A DNA stretch of 64,000 bases from Nanobdellota archaeon. GTDB lineage: Archaea > Aenigmatarchaeota > Aenigmatarchaeia > Aenigmatarchaeales > Aenigmatarchaeaceae. How positions within the stretch are numbered: position 1 is the stretch's first letter; the number at the start of each line of letters is the position of its first letter. Below, one piece after another: positions 1-7,986 of this stretch. Location: contig JAHIDZ010000020.1 of assembly GCA_018901755.1 (NCBI GenBank), forward strand, positions 1-64,000, written 5' to 3'. The translations under genes were made by a program, and so were the position numbers. The notes beneath the pieces are model-generated. The model was not told the origin of the DNA. It searched no databases and saw only the letters and a program-made list of their open reading frames with translations.

Positions 1-14
1 ATACTTTATTGTAC

Positions 15-139
15 GGGCTCATGGCTCAACCCGGTAGAGCACTCGCTTTGCAAGATCAAATCCAAAATAGCGAGGGGTTGGGGGTTCAAATCTTAATTGT
101 ATATTTTTACATTAGGTGAAATTCCCCCTGAGTCCACCA
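15..139 (+). tRNA. tRNA-Ala(TGC) with two introns
   Basis: The acceptor stem GGGCTCA/TGAGTCC holds the G3:U70 pair diagnostic of tRNA-Ala, and CCA is encoded. The anticodon TGC is at 49-51. Intron 1 (53-68, 16 nt) is at the usual 37/38 site: exon TTTG pairs with intron CAAA, with bulges CA^A and AT^A. Intron 2 (91-122, 32 nt) is in the T-loop at 59/60: exon TTCA pairs with intron TGAA, with bulges AA^T and AT^T. Removing both gives a normal cloverleaf with T-arm GGGGG/CCCCC. The 3' end seems to have served as an integration site (see repeats at 4972-6287). Confidence 0.93.
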
Positions 140-386
140 TAGCTAAACTAGTGGTTCTCCCGCAAGATTAATGTTAATAAATAAAGAGAGTCCTGAAGAG
201 ATGTGGGAAAGATTTAAGAAATTAGATTTGATTAAGGATGATGAATAGAAATTTAATTAAAATATTTTATACAGTTGAAAAATCAACAATATAGTAGATA
301 AATCAACATAACAGATCTATACAGATACGCTTATGTTTTTCTTGTCTAAGCCTTATGGATATATTTCATCAAATTTGAATAACCCA

Positions 387-1685
387 TTATTCTAATAACC
401 ATTTCCATAAAGGAATATACTTTATTGTTTTATTATCAACTTTCTCCTCTTTCTCATAATCTTCTGTTATAATCAGGCCTTTCCTTAACTTGAATTTTTT
501 CATTGCTTCCAGCAATCCATCTATTTCTCTTTGCTTTGTTTTCTTATCGCTTACATCCCAGCAAACCTGTATCAGTTGCTTAGGTTTTAAACCTTCTTTT
601 ACAATAAAGTCCACTTCATTTTTGTCTTTCCAATAATAAATTTCCTTATCTCTTCTTTTTAGCTCAATAAATACAATATTTTCAACTATCCTGCCAATAT
701 CTTCTGAAAATCTAAATGAAACAACATTTCTTAGACCAGTATCTATACAATAGACCTTTCTCTGATTTACAATCTGTTTTTTCATTGAATATGAGAAAAT
801 ATTCATTTCAAAAAATAAGTATGCTGTTTCTAAATATTTCATATAATTTTTAACAGTATTTACAGAAGAATCCAAAGTATCTTTTAATTTATTATAGCTT
901 ATCAAGTTTGAAATATTGGCCATTAATACAGAAGCCAGGTCTTCTATTGTTTTAGAAGATTCTATCTCAAATCTTTTTACAACGTCTTTTAGAATTATAT
1001 CCTCATAATAAGACTGCAATAGATATTTCTTTTTCTTGTAATCAAATACTTCCGGGAATCCGCCATATTCAATGTATTCTTTGAATAATTTCTTTAATGG
1101 GATTTTTTTGGAAGAAAACTTTAGTTCATTTAATGATTGGTAAGCGAGTTTCTTATATTTTAAATATTCAAAAAAACTAAATGGAAATACTTCAAATTTC
1201 AGATTTCTGCCTGTCAGTAATGTGCTTAATTCAGAGCTTAGGAGTGTTGCCGATGATCCAGATATTATAAATTTAATATTTGTTTTTGTGTCATAAATTC
1301 CCTTTATCCATCTTTCCCAGTTTGGTATATTCTGGATTTCGTCTAAAAACAGATAAAGTTTATGTTTTTTTGATACTGAGAATTCTTCCATGTATGTGTC
1401 AAGAAATATGTCAAGCTCATCTCCGTTTAATGGATAGAGTTTCTTGTTGTCAAAATTAAAATAAATAATATTTTCCTTTGGTATGTTTGATTTAATTAAA
1501 TAATCCATTAACTGATGCATTATCGTTGTTTTACCCGATCTTCTTACTCCTGTTATAGCAAGTATATGGCGTTTGTTTAAAAATTCCTTTATATTTGAAG
1601 CAATAGCCCTTTCTATGCCTGTTTCTAGTTCTAATTCCTTAAATTCATAGAACAGTCCTGTTAGTTTTTCTTTTGTTGATATCAT
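387..1685 (-). CDS. AAA ATPase with C-terminal DUF4143-type domain
   Basis: This is a 432-aa protein of the common archaeal/bacterial AAA_14-DUF4143 ATPase type, whose cellular role is poorly known. Walker A is GVRRSGKTT (residues 46-54) and Walker B is LYLFLDEIQ (about 110-118). The C-terminal part, with DTGLRN and the later stretch YYWKDKNEVDFIV, matches the DUF4143 region, which resembles a restriction-endonuclease fold. Such genes are patchily distributed and often found on mobile or accessory islands, which fits its place just downstream of tRNA-Ala. The length is normal for the family. No partner gene is evident. Confidence 0.85.
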   Translation of the reverse strand: MISTKEKLTGLFYEFKELELETGIERAIASNIKEFLNKRHILAITGVRRSGKTTIMHQLMDYLIKSNIPKENIIYFNFDNKKLYPLNGDELDIFLDTYMEEFSVSKKHKLYLFLDEIQNIPNWERWIKGIYDTKTNIKFIISGSSATLLSSELSTLLTGRNLKFEVFPFSFFEYLKYKKLAYQSLNELKFSSKKIPLKKLFKEYIEYGGFPEVFDYKKKKYLLQSYYEDIILKDVVKRFEIESSKTIEDLASVLMANISNLISYNKLKDTLDSSVNTVKNYMKYLETAYLFFEMNIFSYSMKKQIVNQRKVYCIDTGLRNVVSFRFSEDIGRIVENIVFIELKRRDKEIYYWKDKNEVDFIVKEGLKPKQLIQVCWDVSDKKTKQREIDGLLEAMKKFKLRKGLIITEDYEKEEKVDNKTIKYIPLWKWLLE

Positions 1686-1812
1686 ATAAATAGCATAGTA
1701 TTTGACGTTTATAAAGCTTTCAGTCCACTGAACAATTTTAATGAATATTGTTCACTGATATGATTGATATGATTTTGATACATAAGATATATTACATGAT
1801 ATACAAAAGTTA

Positions 1813-2175
1813 TCAATTCTGAATTTGACTATAAATTCGTATCAATATTAAATTTCTTACCAAAATCTCAAGATCGGTTTTCCATTTATTTTCTGCCCAC
1901 CAACTATTTGTTATCATGAGTATTTTCTTTGGATAGCTAGTTTTTTCCCTTACTTTATCTGCATACTGGATAACATCTATTAACTCATTATATAGAGTAG
2001 GTTCTCCACCTGTTAGATTAAGATCTATTGTTTGTTGTTCAGGAAGTTGATCTATATAGTATTTAGCTTGCTCTAAGGTTAGTTTTCCTTCAGAGTCTGG
2101 TCCATAGGTTCCGATGCAATGAGAGCATTCATAATTACATTTTCTGGTTAGCAGTAGATTTACTAGGTTCAGCAT
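1813..2175 (-). pseudogene. Radical SAM protein, N-terminal fragment
   Basis: The 120 residues keep the radical SAM cluster motif CNYECSHC (CxxxCxxC) near the N-terminus and the following LTGGEPTL motif, so the start of a TIM barrel is clear. Intact family members are 250 aa or longer. Here the barrel stops after about four strands, with a low-complexity tail (LVRNLILIRIYSQIQN) that looks like out-of-frame sequence. I read it as a truncated remnant; a very short functional protein is unlikely because the SAM-binding second half is missing. Confidence 0.7.
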
Positions 2176-2253
2176 AAGACTAGTTGTATAGAAAACTTTA
2201 TATTCACTACTTTGATGGGTAAGAAGAGTTATAATAGCTCTTAGAATCGAGTG

Positions 2254-2535
2254 TTATATTTCCAATTTATATTGTTCAAGAACTGGAAATGGCTTGTTTT
2301 CTACCACATGTTCTAAATTATCAAATAAACCTTTGGTAATTTTAAGAAGAGTATCACTAATATCATCTAAAGACATTTTTAATTCATTGGCAACATCTGT
2401 TAGATCGGCTTTATCTAATGTATCAAAATACTTAGTTGTGCGTAGTGTTCGCTTTAAAATGTAATTTTCTTGAATAGTAAATCGCGGAATCAATTCGTTC
2501 TCTAAATAACTCACCATATATTCTTCTGATGCCAT
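2254..2535 (-). CDS. Hypothetical protein, 93 aa
   Basis: I do not recognise this protein. It is acidic and predicted helical, with no signal peptide or membrane segment. The middle region (DLTDVANELKMSLDDISDTLLKI, quoted only as DVANELKMSLDDISDTL) resembles a short helix-turn-helix-like or bundle segment. It is monocistronic on the minus strand, divergent from the gene at 2630. Codon use is like its neighbours. Confidence 0.6.
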   Translation of the reverse strand: MASEEYMVSYLENELIPRFTIQENYILKRTLRTTKYFDTLDKADLTDVANELKMSLDDISDTLLKITKGLFDNLEHVVENKPFPVLEQYKLEI

Positions 2536-2629
2536 GATAATAATTGATTTAATTAAAATATAAACCCATTGAATAACCTTGAATCAAACATTTAAGTTAA
2601 TTCTACAATATATTGATATGGTGAAATGA

Positions 2630-3004
2630 ATGAGCGAAATAGCATGTTGCGGGATAGATTGTGAAAAATGCGTTAAATTCAAAGATAAGTTCGCCGAAAA
2701 GACAAAAGAAATAATAAAATCAGTTGAAGAATCAAATTTAGATCATTGGCAAGAACATGAACCAAGAGAAGAAGAGTTTAATTATCAAGATTTCAAAAAA
2801 GGTCTTGTTTGGTTTGAAAAACATATGCGTTGTGTTGGCTGTCATGATGGTGGAGGATGTGGCGATTGTATTATAAAATCTTGTTGTAAAAACAAAGATA
2901 TTGATAATTGTAGTAAATGTTCATCATTTCCTTGTGATAAGGTTAGAAAATTCAAAAACGACATGGGTATAGACATTGAGAAGAATTTTAAGGTGAATGA
3001 ATGA
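2630..3004 (+). CDS. Cysteine-rich DUF3795-like protein
   Basis: This 124-aa protein has an N-terminal CCGIDCEKC motif and a long C-terminal cysteine series (CVGCHDGGGCGDCI, then CCKNKDIDNCSKC and FPC), typical of DUF3795 proteins, which probably bind metal or Fe-S clusters and have unknown function. Its stop overlaps the start of the next gene (ATGA), so the two are likely co-translated. Family naming is from memory of the cysteine pattern. Confidence 0.75.
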   Translation: MSEIACCGIDCEKCVKFKDKFAEKTKEIIKSVEESNLDHWQEHEPREEEFNYQDFKKGLVWFEKHMRCVGCHDGGGCGDCIIKSCCKNKDIDNCSKCSSFPCDKVRKFKNDMGIDIEKNFKVNE

Positions 3005-3612
3005 AAATAATAATCTTAACTTCAGCTGGTTTATCTAATCAAAAGATAACTGAAGAGTTCTTAAAATTAGTAAACAAGTCTCAGTCTGGCATTAAAGTAA
3101 TATTTGTTCCTACTGCTTCCAGAACAAAAGAAGAATTATTTTATGTTGATAAATCTAAAAAAGAACTTTTAGATATAGGTGTAAAAGATGAAAATATAAA
3201 GGTTTTTAATTTAGATCATAAAATTTCATATGAAGAAGTTGAAGGATTTGATGTAATTTACGTATGCGGAGGAAATACACCATATCTTTTGCAGAAAGTT
3301 AGAGAAACAGGATTTGATAACATAATAAAGCAATTTGTAGAAAATGGGAAACTTTATTTTGGAGTAAGTGTCGGAAGTATCATTGCAGGACCAAGTATAG
3401 AAATATCTATTCCGTTTGATTCAAATGACGTAAAAATGACAGATTTTACAGGTTTGAATCTAACCGATATTGTTATATCGCCACATTATAAGGAAGCCGA
3501 AAAGGAGATAATCGAAGAATTTAGAAAGAAGCTAAAATATAAAATAATTCCATTAACTGATAATCAGGCTTTACTAATCTTAAATAATGAAATTAGTTTG
3601 ATTGGCGATTAG
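3001..3612 (+). CDS. Peptidase S51-like (dipeptidase E / class I amidotransferase-like fold)
   Basis: This 203-aa protein has the S51 layout: an N-terminal beta-strand with TSAG, GGNTPYLL (about 90-97), the nucleophile elbow GVSVGS (Ser123) and a downstream His in SPHY (His162). Peptidase E relatives cleave Asp-X dipeptides, while several archaeal members have unknown substrates. The elbow reads GVSVG rather than the usual GxSAG, a mild departure. It is coupled to the upstream cysteine-rich gene and is 2 nt from the DNA glycosylase-like gene. Confidence 0.8.
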   Translation: MKIIILTSAGLSNQKITEEFLKLVNKSQSGIKVIFVPTASRTKEELFYVDKSKKELLDIGVKDENIKVFNLDHKISYEEVEGFDVIYVCGGNTPYLLQKVRETGFDNIIKQFVENGKLYFGVSVGSIIAGPSIEISIPFDSNDVKMTDFTGLNLTDIVISPHYKEAEKEIIEEFRKKLKYKIIPLTDNQALLILNNEISLIGD

Positions 3613-3614
3613 AT

Positions 3615-4583
3615 ATGATAGTTCTAAACAATAAAAAAACACTGGTAATAGAACCAAAACCACCCTATAATTTTAATGCTACGATTTTCAAACCATCTCA
3701 CTATCCCGACCCTCTCAGTAAATATGAGGCTGGGAAATACTGGTTTCCAATGAGATTCAAGAACAAGGTATATGGAATAAAAATGGAGAGCCTTGGAACA
3801 ATAAACAAGCCAAAAATCAAGATTAGTATCTCCTATAAATCTAATTTATCAAAGAACGAAATGAAGGAAATTATTGATGAATTGGATTATAGGCTTGAGT
3901 TTAATCGTGATATTTCAGAGTTCTTTAGAAGATTCAAAAACGACAAGGTACTTTCTCCGTTCATAGAGAAATGGTATGGAATGCATGGAAGCTGTACTCA
4001 TGATTTATACGGTCTTTTAATGGTAGGAGTATTCCTACAAAATGCTACTGTTAGAAGAACAGTTCAGATGACAGAAGCTATGCTGAAGAAATATGGAACT
4101 AAGGTTATGTTTGATGGTAAAGAAGTTTATGAGTTCTGGAAACCTGAAAAAATGATAAAAGCTTCTGAAACAGATCTGAAAGCATTGAAGGTAGGATATC
4201 GAACTAAACTGTTCATAAAACTCTCTGAAACCTTTGTGAAAGAAGGTATTGACGAATCCAAATTGAGAAAGATGCCAGTAGAGGATGCTAAGAAAGAGTT
4301 GATGAAGTTATATGGAGTTGGTCCAGAAACAGCACGTATCCTGTTGCATGAAGCTTTGCATCATTATGATATCTTTGAACACGTTTCGCCTTGGCAACAG
4401 AAGATATATTCAAAACTCTTGTTCAATAAGAAACTGGTCCCTACCGAGAAAATAATAGAATATGTGAATAGTCATTGGGGCGAATGGTCTGCTCTTGCTA
4501 CAAATTACATATGGGAAGACATCTTTTGGAGAAGGAAACACGGTGAAAATATTCCCTGGTTGGAAAAGGAAATAAGATTATAA
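3615..4583 (+). CDS. HhH-GPD superfamily DNA glycosylase-like protein
   Basis: This 322-aa protein has a clear helix-hairpin-helix, KLYGVGPETARILL (about 231-244), preceded by LQNATVRR (141-148), which occupies the place of the conserved Gln-rich loop of Ogg/AlkA enzymes. Base-excision repair of damaged bases is the expected role. The segment that normally carries the catalytic Asp (VDTHV-like) reads FEHVSPWQQ here, so the active site is not canonical; it may use another acid or act on an unusual substrate. The first ~100 residues are like the AlkA N-terminal domain in position only. Confidence 0.78.
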   Translation: MIVLNNKKTLVIEPKPPYNFNATIFKPSHYPDPLSKYEAGKYWFPMRFKNKVYGIKMESLGTINKPKIKISISYKSNLSKNEMKEIIDELDYRLEFNRDISEFFRRFKNDKVLSPFIEKWYGMHGSCTHDLYGLLMVGVFLQNATVRRTVQMTEAMLKKYGTKVMFDGKEVYEFWKPEKMIKASETDLKALKVGYRTKLFIKLSETFVKEGIDESKLRKMPVEDAKKELMKLYGVGPETARILLHEALHHYDIFEHVSPWQQKIYSKLLFNKKLVPTEKIIEYVNSHWGEWSALATNYIWEDIFWRRKHGENIPWLEKEIRL

Positions 4584-4608
4584 GAATTGATGATAAATAA
4601 TATTTAAG

Positions 4609-4947
4609 GTGAAAAGAATGAAAAGAACAAAAGAAGATAAGAAATTTATGATTGAACTTGATAGAAGTAACAGAGATTATGTAATGAGCATGTCAACTTT
4701 TATGTTGGCAACTTTGGTATCTACAACAGCACTTATGATATCTGTATATTCCTTTATTTATGCCCTCAATGGATGGAGCACCTATACTATTATCGTTGGA
4801 ATTATTTTTACTATTGTATTGTCTGGTTTTTGGATAAGTATAATGCCCCGTGCAAAACAAGGTATAAGAAATGCCAAAAAAATAAATGAACAGTTCGAAA
4901 AAGAATTGCTTGAATTATATCCTGAATATAAGACCAAATATCACTGA
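4609..4947 (+). CDS. Small two-helix membrane protein
   Basis: I do not recognise this 112-aa protein. It has a charged N-terminus (MKRMKRTKEDKKF), two hydrophobic segments (about 34-53 and 60-80) separated by a short loop with NGWS, and a charged C-terminal tail, so it is probably a helical hairpin in the membrane. The start could be GTG at 4609 or ATG at 4618. It follows the glycosylase gene on the same strand. Confidence 0.65.
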   Translation: MKRMKRTKEDKKFMIELDRSNRDYVMSMSTFMLATLVSTTALMISVYSFIYALNGWSTYTIIVGIIFTIVLSGFWISIMPRAKQGIRNAKKINEQFEKELLELYPEYKTKYH

Positions 4948-4971
4948 TAGTTCTTTAATTTCTAATTTCTG

Positions 4972-5015
4972 TGGGGGATTTAAACGTTTTTGATAAAAGA
5001 ACCCTGAGTCCACTT
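4972..5015 (+). repeat. Degenerate copy of the tRNA-Ala 3' half
   Basis: The 12-mer CCCTGAGTCCAC at 5002-5013 is identical to the acceptor end of tRNA-Ala (126-137). About 20 bases upstream, GGGGGATTTAAA at 4974-4985 resembles the tRNA T-arm GGGGGTTCAAA. Order and orientation match the tRNA 3' half, including a gap where its T-loop intron would be. It is best explained as the far attachment site left by integration into tRNA-Ala. Confidence 0.55.
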
Positions 5016-5074
5016 ACCACTACCTTTTATCTAAAAACAGTATATTTATATATAAATAGGGGTAAGGTATATCT

Positions 5075-5965
5075 ATGGTAACAATCAGAAAAAGAACAAC
5101 TGGCAATCAAACATACTACTACCTAGAACACAGCATAAAGATAGATAAGAAAGTTGAAAAACGAGAAAAATATCTTGGAAAGGTTATTCCTAAAGACATA
5201 GAAAAGATTAAAAAAATGTTTCTATTTGAAATTTATAAAACAAAATGGTATAATAAATTTGATATAATAAGCAAAAACTATAAAAATGAATTTGAAAAAC
5301 TGCCAGAATCAATTAAAGAAAAACAAATTGAACAATTCATGATTAAATTCACATATAATACAAATAAGATAGAAGGAGGAACACTATCTTATCGAGACAC
5401 ATCAAATTTACTTCATGATAAAATAACTCCGTCTGGAAAGCCAATTAAAGATATTAAAGAAGCTGAAAGCCATAAAAGAGTATTTTATGAAATATTGAAA
5501 TATAAAAAAGATATTAATCTTGGAACAGTTCTCGAATGGCATAGAATGCTACTAAATGATACAAAACCAGACATTGCTGGGGGCATAAGAAATTATGAAG
5601 TTGCTGTAGGCGGATCAAAGGTAGAATTTCCTTTAGCTATCGAATTAAATGCATTGCTAAAAGATTTCTTCAAATGGTACGAAAAAAATAAGAATATATT
5701 ACATCCAGTTGAATTAGCTGCTCTAACTCATTTGAAATTTGTTTCGATTCATCCGTTCGGAGACGGAAACGGAAGAATATCAAGGCTAATAATGAATTTT
5801 GTACTTAAAAAACATAACTATCCTATGCTAGATATCACATATGTTAATAGAAATAACTATTATAATGCGCTTGAAAGATCACAAATTAACAAAGATCCAT
5901 ATCCATTTTTAAATCATATCTTCAAAAGATATCTAAAAAACTATAAAAAATATTTAAAAAACTAA
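5075..5965 (+). CDS. Fic family protein
   Basis: Fic enzymes transfer AMP or other phosphate-containing groups onto target proteins. This 296-aa member has the full active-site motif HPFGDGNGRISR (226-237) and an N-terminal inhibitory motif TNKIEG (96-101), the (S/T)xxxE(G/N) pattern of class II Fic proteins, in which the Glu blocks ATP binding. The N-terminal ~60 residues form a beta-rich YYYLEHS-type extension common in archaeal Fic proteins. It lies between degenerate copies of the tRNA-Ala end, so it is probably acquired DNA. Confidence 0.92.
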   Translation: MVTIRKRTTGNQTYYYLEHSIKIDKKVEKREKYLGKVIPKDIEKIKKMFLFEIYKTKWYNKFDIISKNYKNEFEKLPESIKEKQIEQFMIKFTYNTNKIEGGTLSYRDTSNLLHDKITPSGKPIKDIKEAESHKRVFYEILKYKKDINLGTVLEWHRMLLNDTKPDIAGGIRNYEVAVGGSKVEFPLAIELNALLKDFFKWYEKNKNILHPVELAALTHLKFVSIHPFGDGNGRISRLIMNFVLKKHNYPMLDITYVNRNNYYNALERSQINKDPYPFLNHIFKRYLKNYKKYLKN

Positions 5966-5975
5966 TCATTTTCAT

Positions 5976-5985
5976 GGGTCCACCA
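5976..5985 (+). repeat. Short tRNA-Ala 3'-end match
   Basis: GTCCACCA at 5978-5985 equals the last eight bases of the tRNA-Ala gene (132-139), in the same orientation, just after the Fic gene. Alone it could be chance; its value comes from the related copies at 5002 and 6273. Confidence 0.3.
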
Positions 5986-6101
5986 CACCACTGAACTCTT
6001 TAGAAAAGGCTTCACCCAAAATTAATTTCTGAATATATACAACACATATAAAATGTTTGAAATAATATAATTCTTATGGTAAAGAAGAAAGAAGTGATAA
6101 A

Positions 6102-6242
6102 ATGGTAAAATGCAGATGGTGTAGAGGACCAGCAAGAAGAAATAAATTTAGAGATGTTAATGGTATTGAAAAAAGTGAAGCAAACTGTGAAGAATGTTTT
6201 AACAAATCTACAGAAGAATTGTTAGAAGAATATGGTGAATGA
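6102..6242 (+). CDS. 46-aa zinc-ribbon-like protein
   Basis: A short frame begins MVKCRWCRGPAR and later has CEECF, giving two CxxC pairs about 25 residues apart, the spacing of a small zinc ribbon. A purine-rich AGAAGTGAT lies just upstream of the ATG. It may be a DNA-binding or regulatory peptide; I cannot name a family. It sits between two tRNA-Ala end copies. Confidence 0.6.
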   Translation: MVKCRWCRGPARRNKFRDVNGIEKSEANCEECFNKSTEELLEEYGE

Positions 6243-6272
6243 TTAAATCCGCCTCATACTTTAGTCACATTA

Positions 6273-6287
6273 CCCTAAATCCACCAT
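6273..6287 (+). repeat. tRNA-Ala 3'-end copy (13/15)
   Basis: CCCTAAATCCACCAT matches CCCTGAGTCCACCAT at the end of tRNA-Ala (126-140) in 13 of 15 positions and in the same orientation. It is the fourth and last copy in the accessory region. Confidence 0.4.
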
Positions 6288-6330
6288 ATGATTCTATAGA
6301 TTTAAATTCCTTTCAATTCTAATTTAAAAT

Positions 6331-6687
6331 ATGAAAACAAGAGGTCGTGAAAGTATTTATCGTGATCAAATATTAGAACTAGCAAAAAACCCAGAATATA
6401 CAAATAAGACTGGGCAATATAGTGGAATTTTAATGCGAGCAAGAATAGCTAGAGAAGTTGGTTGTAGTGAAGCTACTATTGATTATTGGATAGATCCAAA
6501 TGAAAAGCCAAGAGTATTAAAATCTTCCACAGAAAAAAGAAAATTAAGAAGAAAAACAGCATCACCAGAAATGCTAACAGTTATATACAAAAATGACAAA
6601 GACCCAGAATCTATTTTTAATTTAGAATCAATGGAAAAAATAATGGACAACAAACAAGTAGATTTATTATTTCATGAATCTGCTTAA
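6331..6687 (+). CDS. HTH-type hypothetical protein, 118 aa
   Basis: This basic protein has a helix-turn-helix-like stretch ARIAREVGCSEATIDYWI in its first half, suggesting DNA binding, and a charged C-terminal half. No enzymatic domain is visible. It lies between the last tRNA-Ala end copy and the 16S trailer, converging on 16S. A resident regulator and a leftover of the mobile region are both possible. Confidence 0.6.
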   Translation: MKTRGRESIYRDQILELAKNPEYTNKTGQYSGILMRARIAREVGCSEATIDYWIDPNEKPRVLKSSTEKRKLRRKTASPEMLTVIYKNDKDPESIFNLESMEKIMDNKQVDLLFHESA

Positions 6688-6744
6688 TAAAAATTAAAAA
6701 ATATTCTTAACACTAATCAATTCATTTTTTAGAATAACAATCAG

Positions 6745-6788
6745 CTGAATGTAATAAGGATGTTTTGCAAATTCTATGTTAAAGTTAA
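6745..6788 (-). other. 16S trailer half of pre-rRNA processing stem
   Basis: This trailer is the reverse complement, with small gaps, of the leader at 9909-9946. Both contain a TGTA(G/A)TAAGGATGT core and a TTCT(G/A)TGTTAA block. Pairing would bring the two ends of the 16S precursor together as in other archaea, where a BHB in this stem is cut by the splicing endonuclease. Confidence 0.8.
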
Positions 6789-6835
6789 TATATTATAGGA
6801 GGTGATCCAGCCGCACCTTCCAGTACGGCTACCTT

Positions 6836-6955
6836 TTCATAAAATGCCAACAGTTAGAAAAATTAAATCCTCTCATATCACCTCCAGTCAGACACAAAGT
6901 CTGCTGCCTTTTCTTCAATCATTAAGGATCAATCGAAAATTCTGCTGGTCATTTT
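6836..6955 (-). other. 16S intron 3 (no ORF, 120 nt, between h44 and h45)
   Basis: The insertion falls after CATAAC (E. coli about 1501) and before AAGGTAGCC; a run of A leaves 1-3 nt of uncertainty. The exon CATAA pairs with intron TTATG. A CAA bulge follows, then an inner helix AATG/CATT continued by CC/GG, a relaxed BHB. The intron has a hairpin CAGAC/GTCTG and, at 6877-6885, GGAGGTGAT in the RNA sense, a perfect complement of the ATCACCTCC in the anti-Shine-Dalgarno tail at 6798-6806. No sizeable ORF is present. Confidence 0.85.
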
Positions 6956-7079
6956 GTTATGACTTAACCCCACTCACAGGTCTTTGGCTCGACTTTATTA
7001 AAGTAAAGCCTCACCAAAAATCTACTCGCATGGTTTGACAGGCAGTGTGTGCAAAGAACAGGGACGTATTCAGCGAACG

Positions 7080-7928
7080 ATATCACAACAGAAAATTCAT
7101 AAATATAATTTTATTGAAGATATTACATCTTCAATTGGTTTATTTATAAATATTTTGTCATATTCTGTTTCAAGTATGTTTTTTTACTTCATTTTCTATA
7201 ATACCATCGAGAACAACTATCATTTTAATATTTGTATGATGTTGTCGCATTTTAATTGCCTTGTAAGCAAGTTCGGTTGCTTGCAGTCTCTTTCTATATT
7301 TTGATTTAAGTTCTTTCATCTCAATTATAACCTTTGGGTTATTTTGAGACGGAAATATAAAATCTACTACAAATTTTCTAGAGTTTTCTATAGTTACAAC
7401 ACCATTAAAAGTATACTGTACCCCAATTTTATCAAGTTCAATAATAAATTTCTTTTCTTGATTTGTTGGTTTTTTATTTACTGCTCCTCTAATTGATCTT
7501 TCTTTTGATGCTCTAAAACTCATTCTTTTTGCGTATTCGCCTTGAAATTTTCCTTTATTTGCAATATCAGAATATCTTTTAGTTAATGTGTCGGTATCTG
7601 CAATAATTTCTAACTTATTTATCATTTCTACTATTCGTTCTATAAGTTTTATGTTTAGTTTTTTTCTTTTTCCGTTTTCAATTGCATATATTGTACCCTG
7701 ACTCACATTAAGTAAATTAGCAAGCTTTCGTTGGTTAATGTTTAACATCAAACGAAAAACAAGCAGTTTCTGTGGATCTTCTGATAATATTTCTTCATAT
7801 TTTTTATTATTTATATATTTCAGAGTTTCAGTGCATAACTTTTCAATCTCTTTGTATTCAATAATAATCACCGATATAATAAATATATCGGTAACTACTA
7901 TTTATAGATTTAATGAACTTTCTGTCTT
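7080..7928 (-). other. 16S intron 2 (849 nt, h43 loop)
   Basis: The BHB is strong. The outer helix AGCGAGC/GTTCGCT has 7 pairs, the central helix is exon GTCA with intron TGAT, the bulges are UA^A and AU^C, and the inner helix GACAGAAA/TTTCTGTT has 8 pairs. Splicing joins GCGTCATA to CGTTCGCT, restoring the h43 hairpin near E. coli 1364. It encodes the protein at 7170-7871. Confidence 0.9.
7170..7871 (-). CDS. Intron-encoded putative homing endonuclease, HTH plus PD-(D/E)XK-like
   Basis: This 233-aa protein lies entirely inside 16S intron 2. It has an XRE-type helix-turn-helix (about residues 45-72, LANLLNVSQGTIYAIENGKR). After a basic linker (MSFRASKERSIRGAVNKK) comes a C-terminal nuclease-like core: VVDFIFP followed by VIIEMKELK, the D-Xn-ExK signature of PD-(D/E)XK enzymes. 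No LAGLIDADG or GIY-YIG motif is present. Intron-borne enzymes of this fold are rare; I-Ssp6803I in a tRNA intron is the known precedent. The frame opens with GTG at 7871. Cleavage of intronless 16S genes is inferred from location only. Confidence 0.75.
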   Translation of the reverse strand: MIIIEYKEIEKLCTETLKYINNKKYEEILSEDPQKLLVFRLMLNINQRKLANLLNVSQGTIYAIENGKRKKLNIKLIERIVEMINKLEIIADTDTLTKRYSDIANKGKFQGEYAKRMSFRASKERSIRGAVNKKPTNQEKKFIIELDKIGVQYTFNGVVTIENSRKFVVDFIFPSQNNPKVIIEMKELKSKYRKRLQATELAYKAIKMRQHHTNIKMIVVLDGIIENEVKKHT

Positions 7929-7955
7929 TATGACGCTCGCTTACTAGAGATTTCG

Positions 7956-7986
<31 letters not shown>

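Noticed and set aside
171-248. 25-codon frame MLINKESPEEMWERF... after tRNA-Ala
   Set aside because: Too short, with no clear ribosome-binding site or family; possibly a remnant but not supportable.
6838-6891. Mini-ORF in 16S intron 3 with GGAGGTGAT directly before ATG
   Set aside because: The SD-like stretch abuts the ATG and the frame has only about 14 codons; the complement to the anti-SD tail is better explained as RNA pairing.
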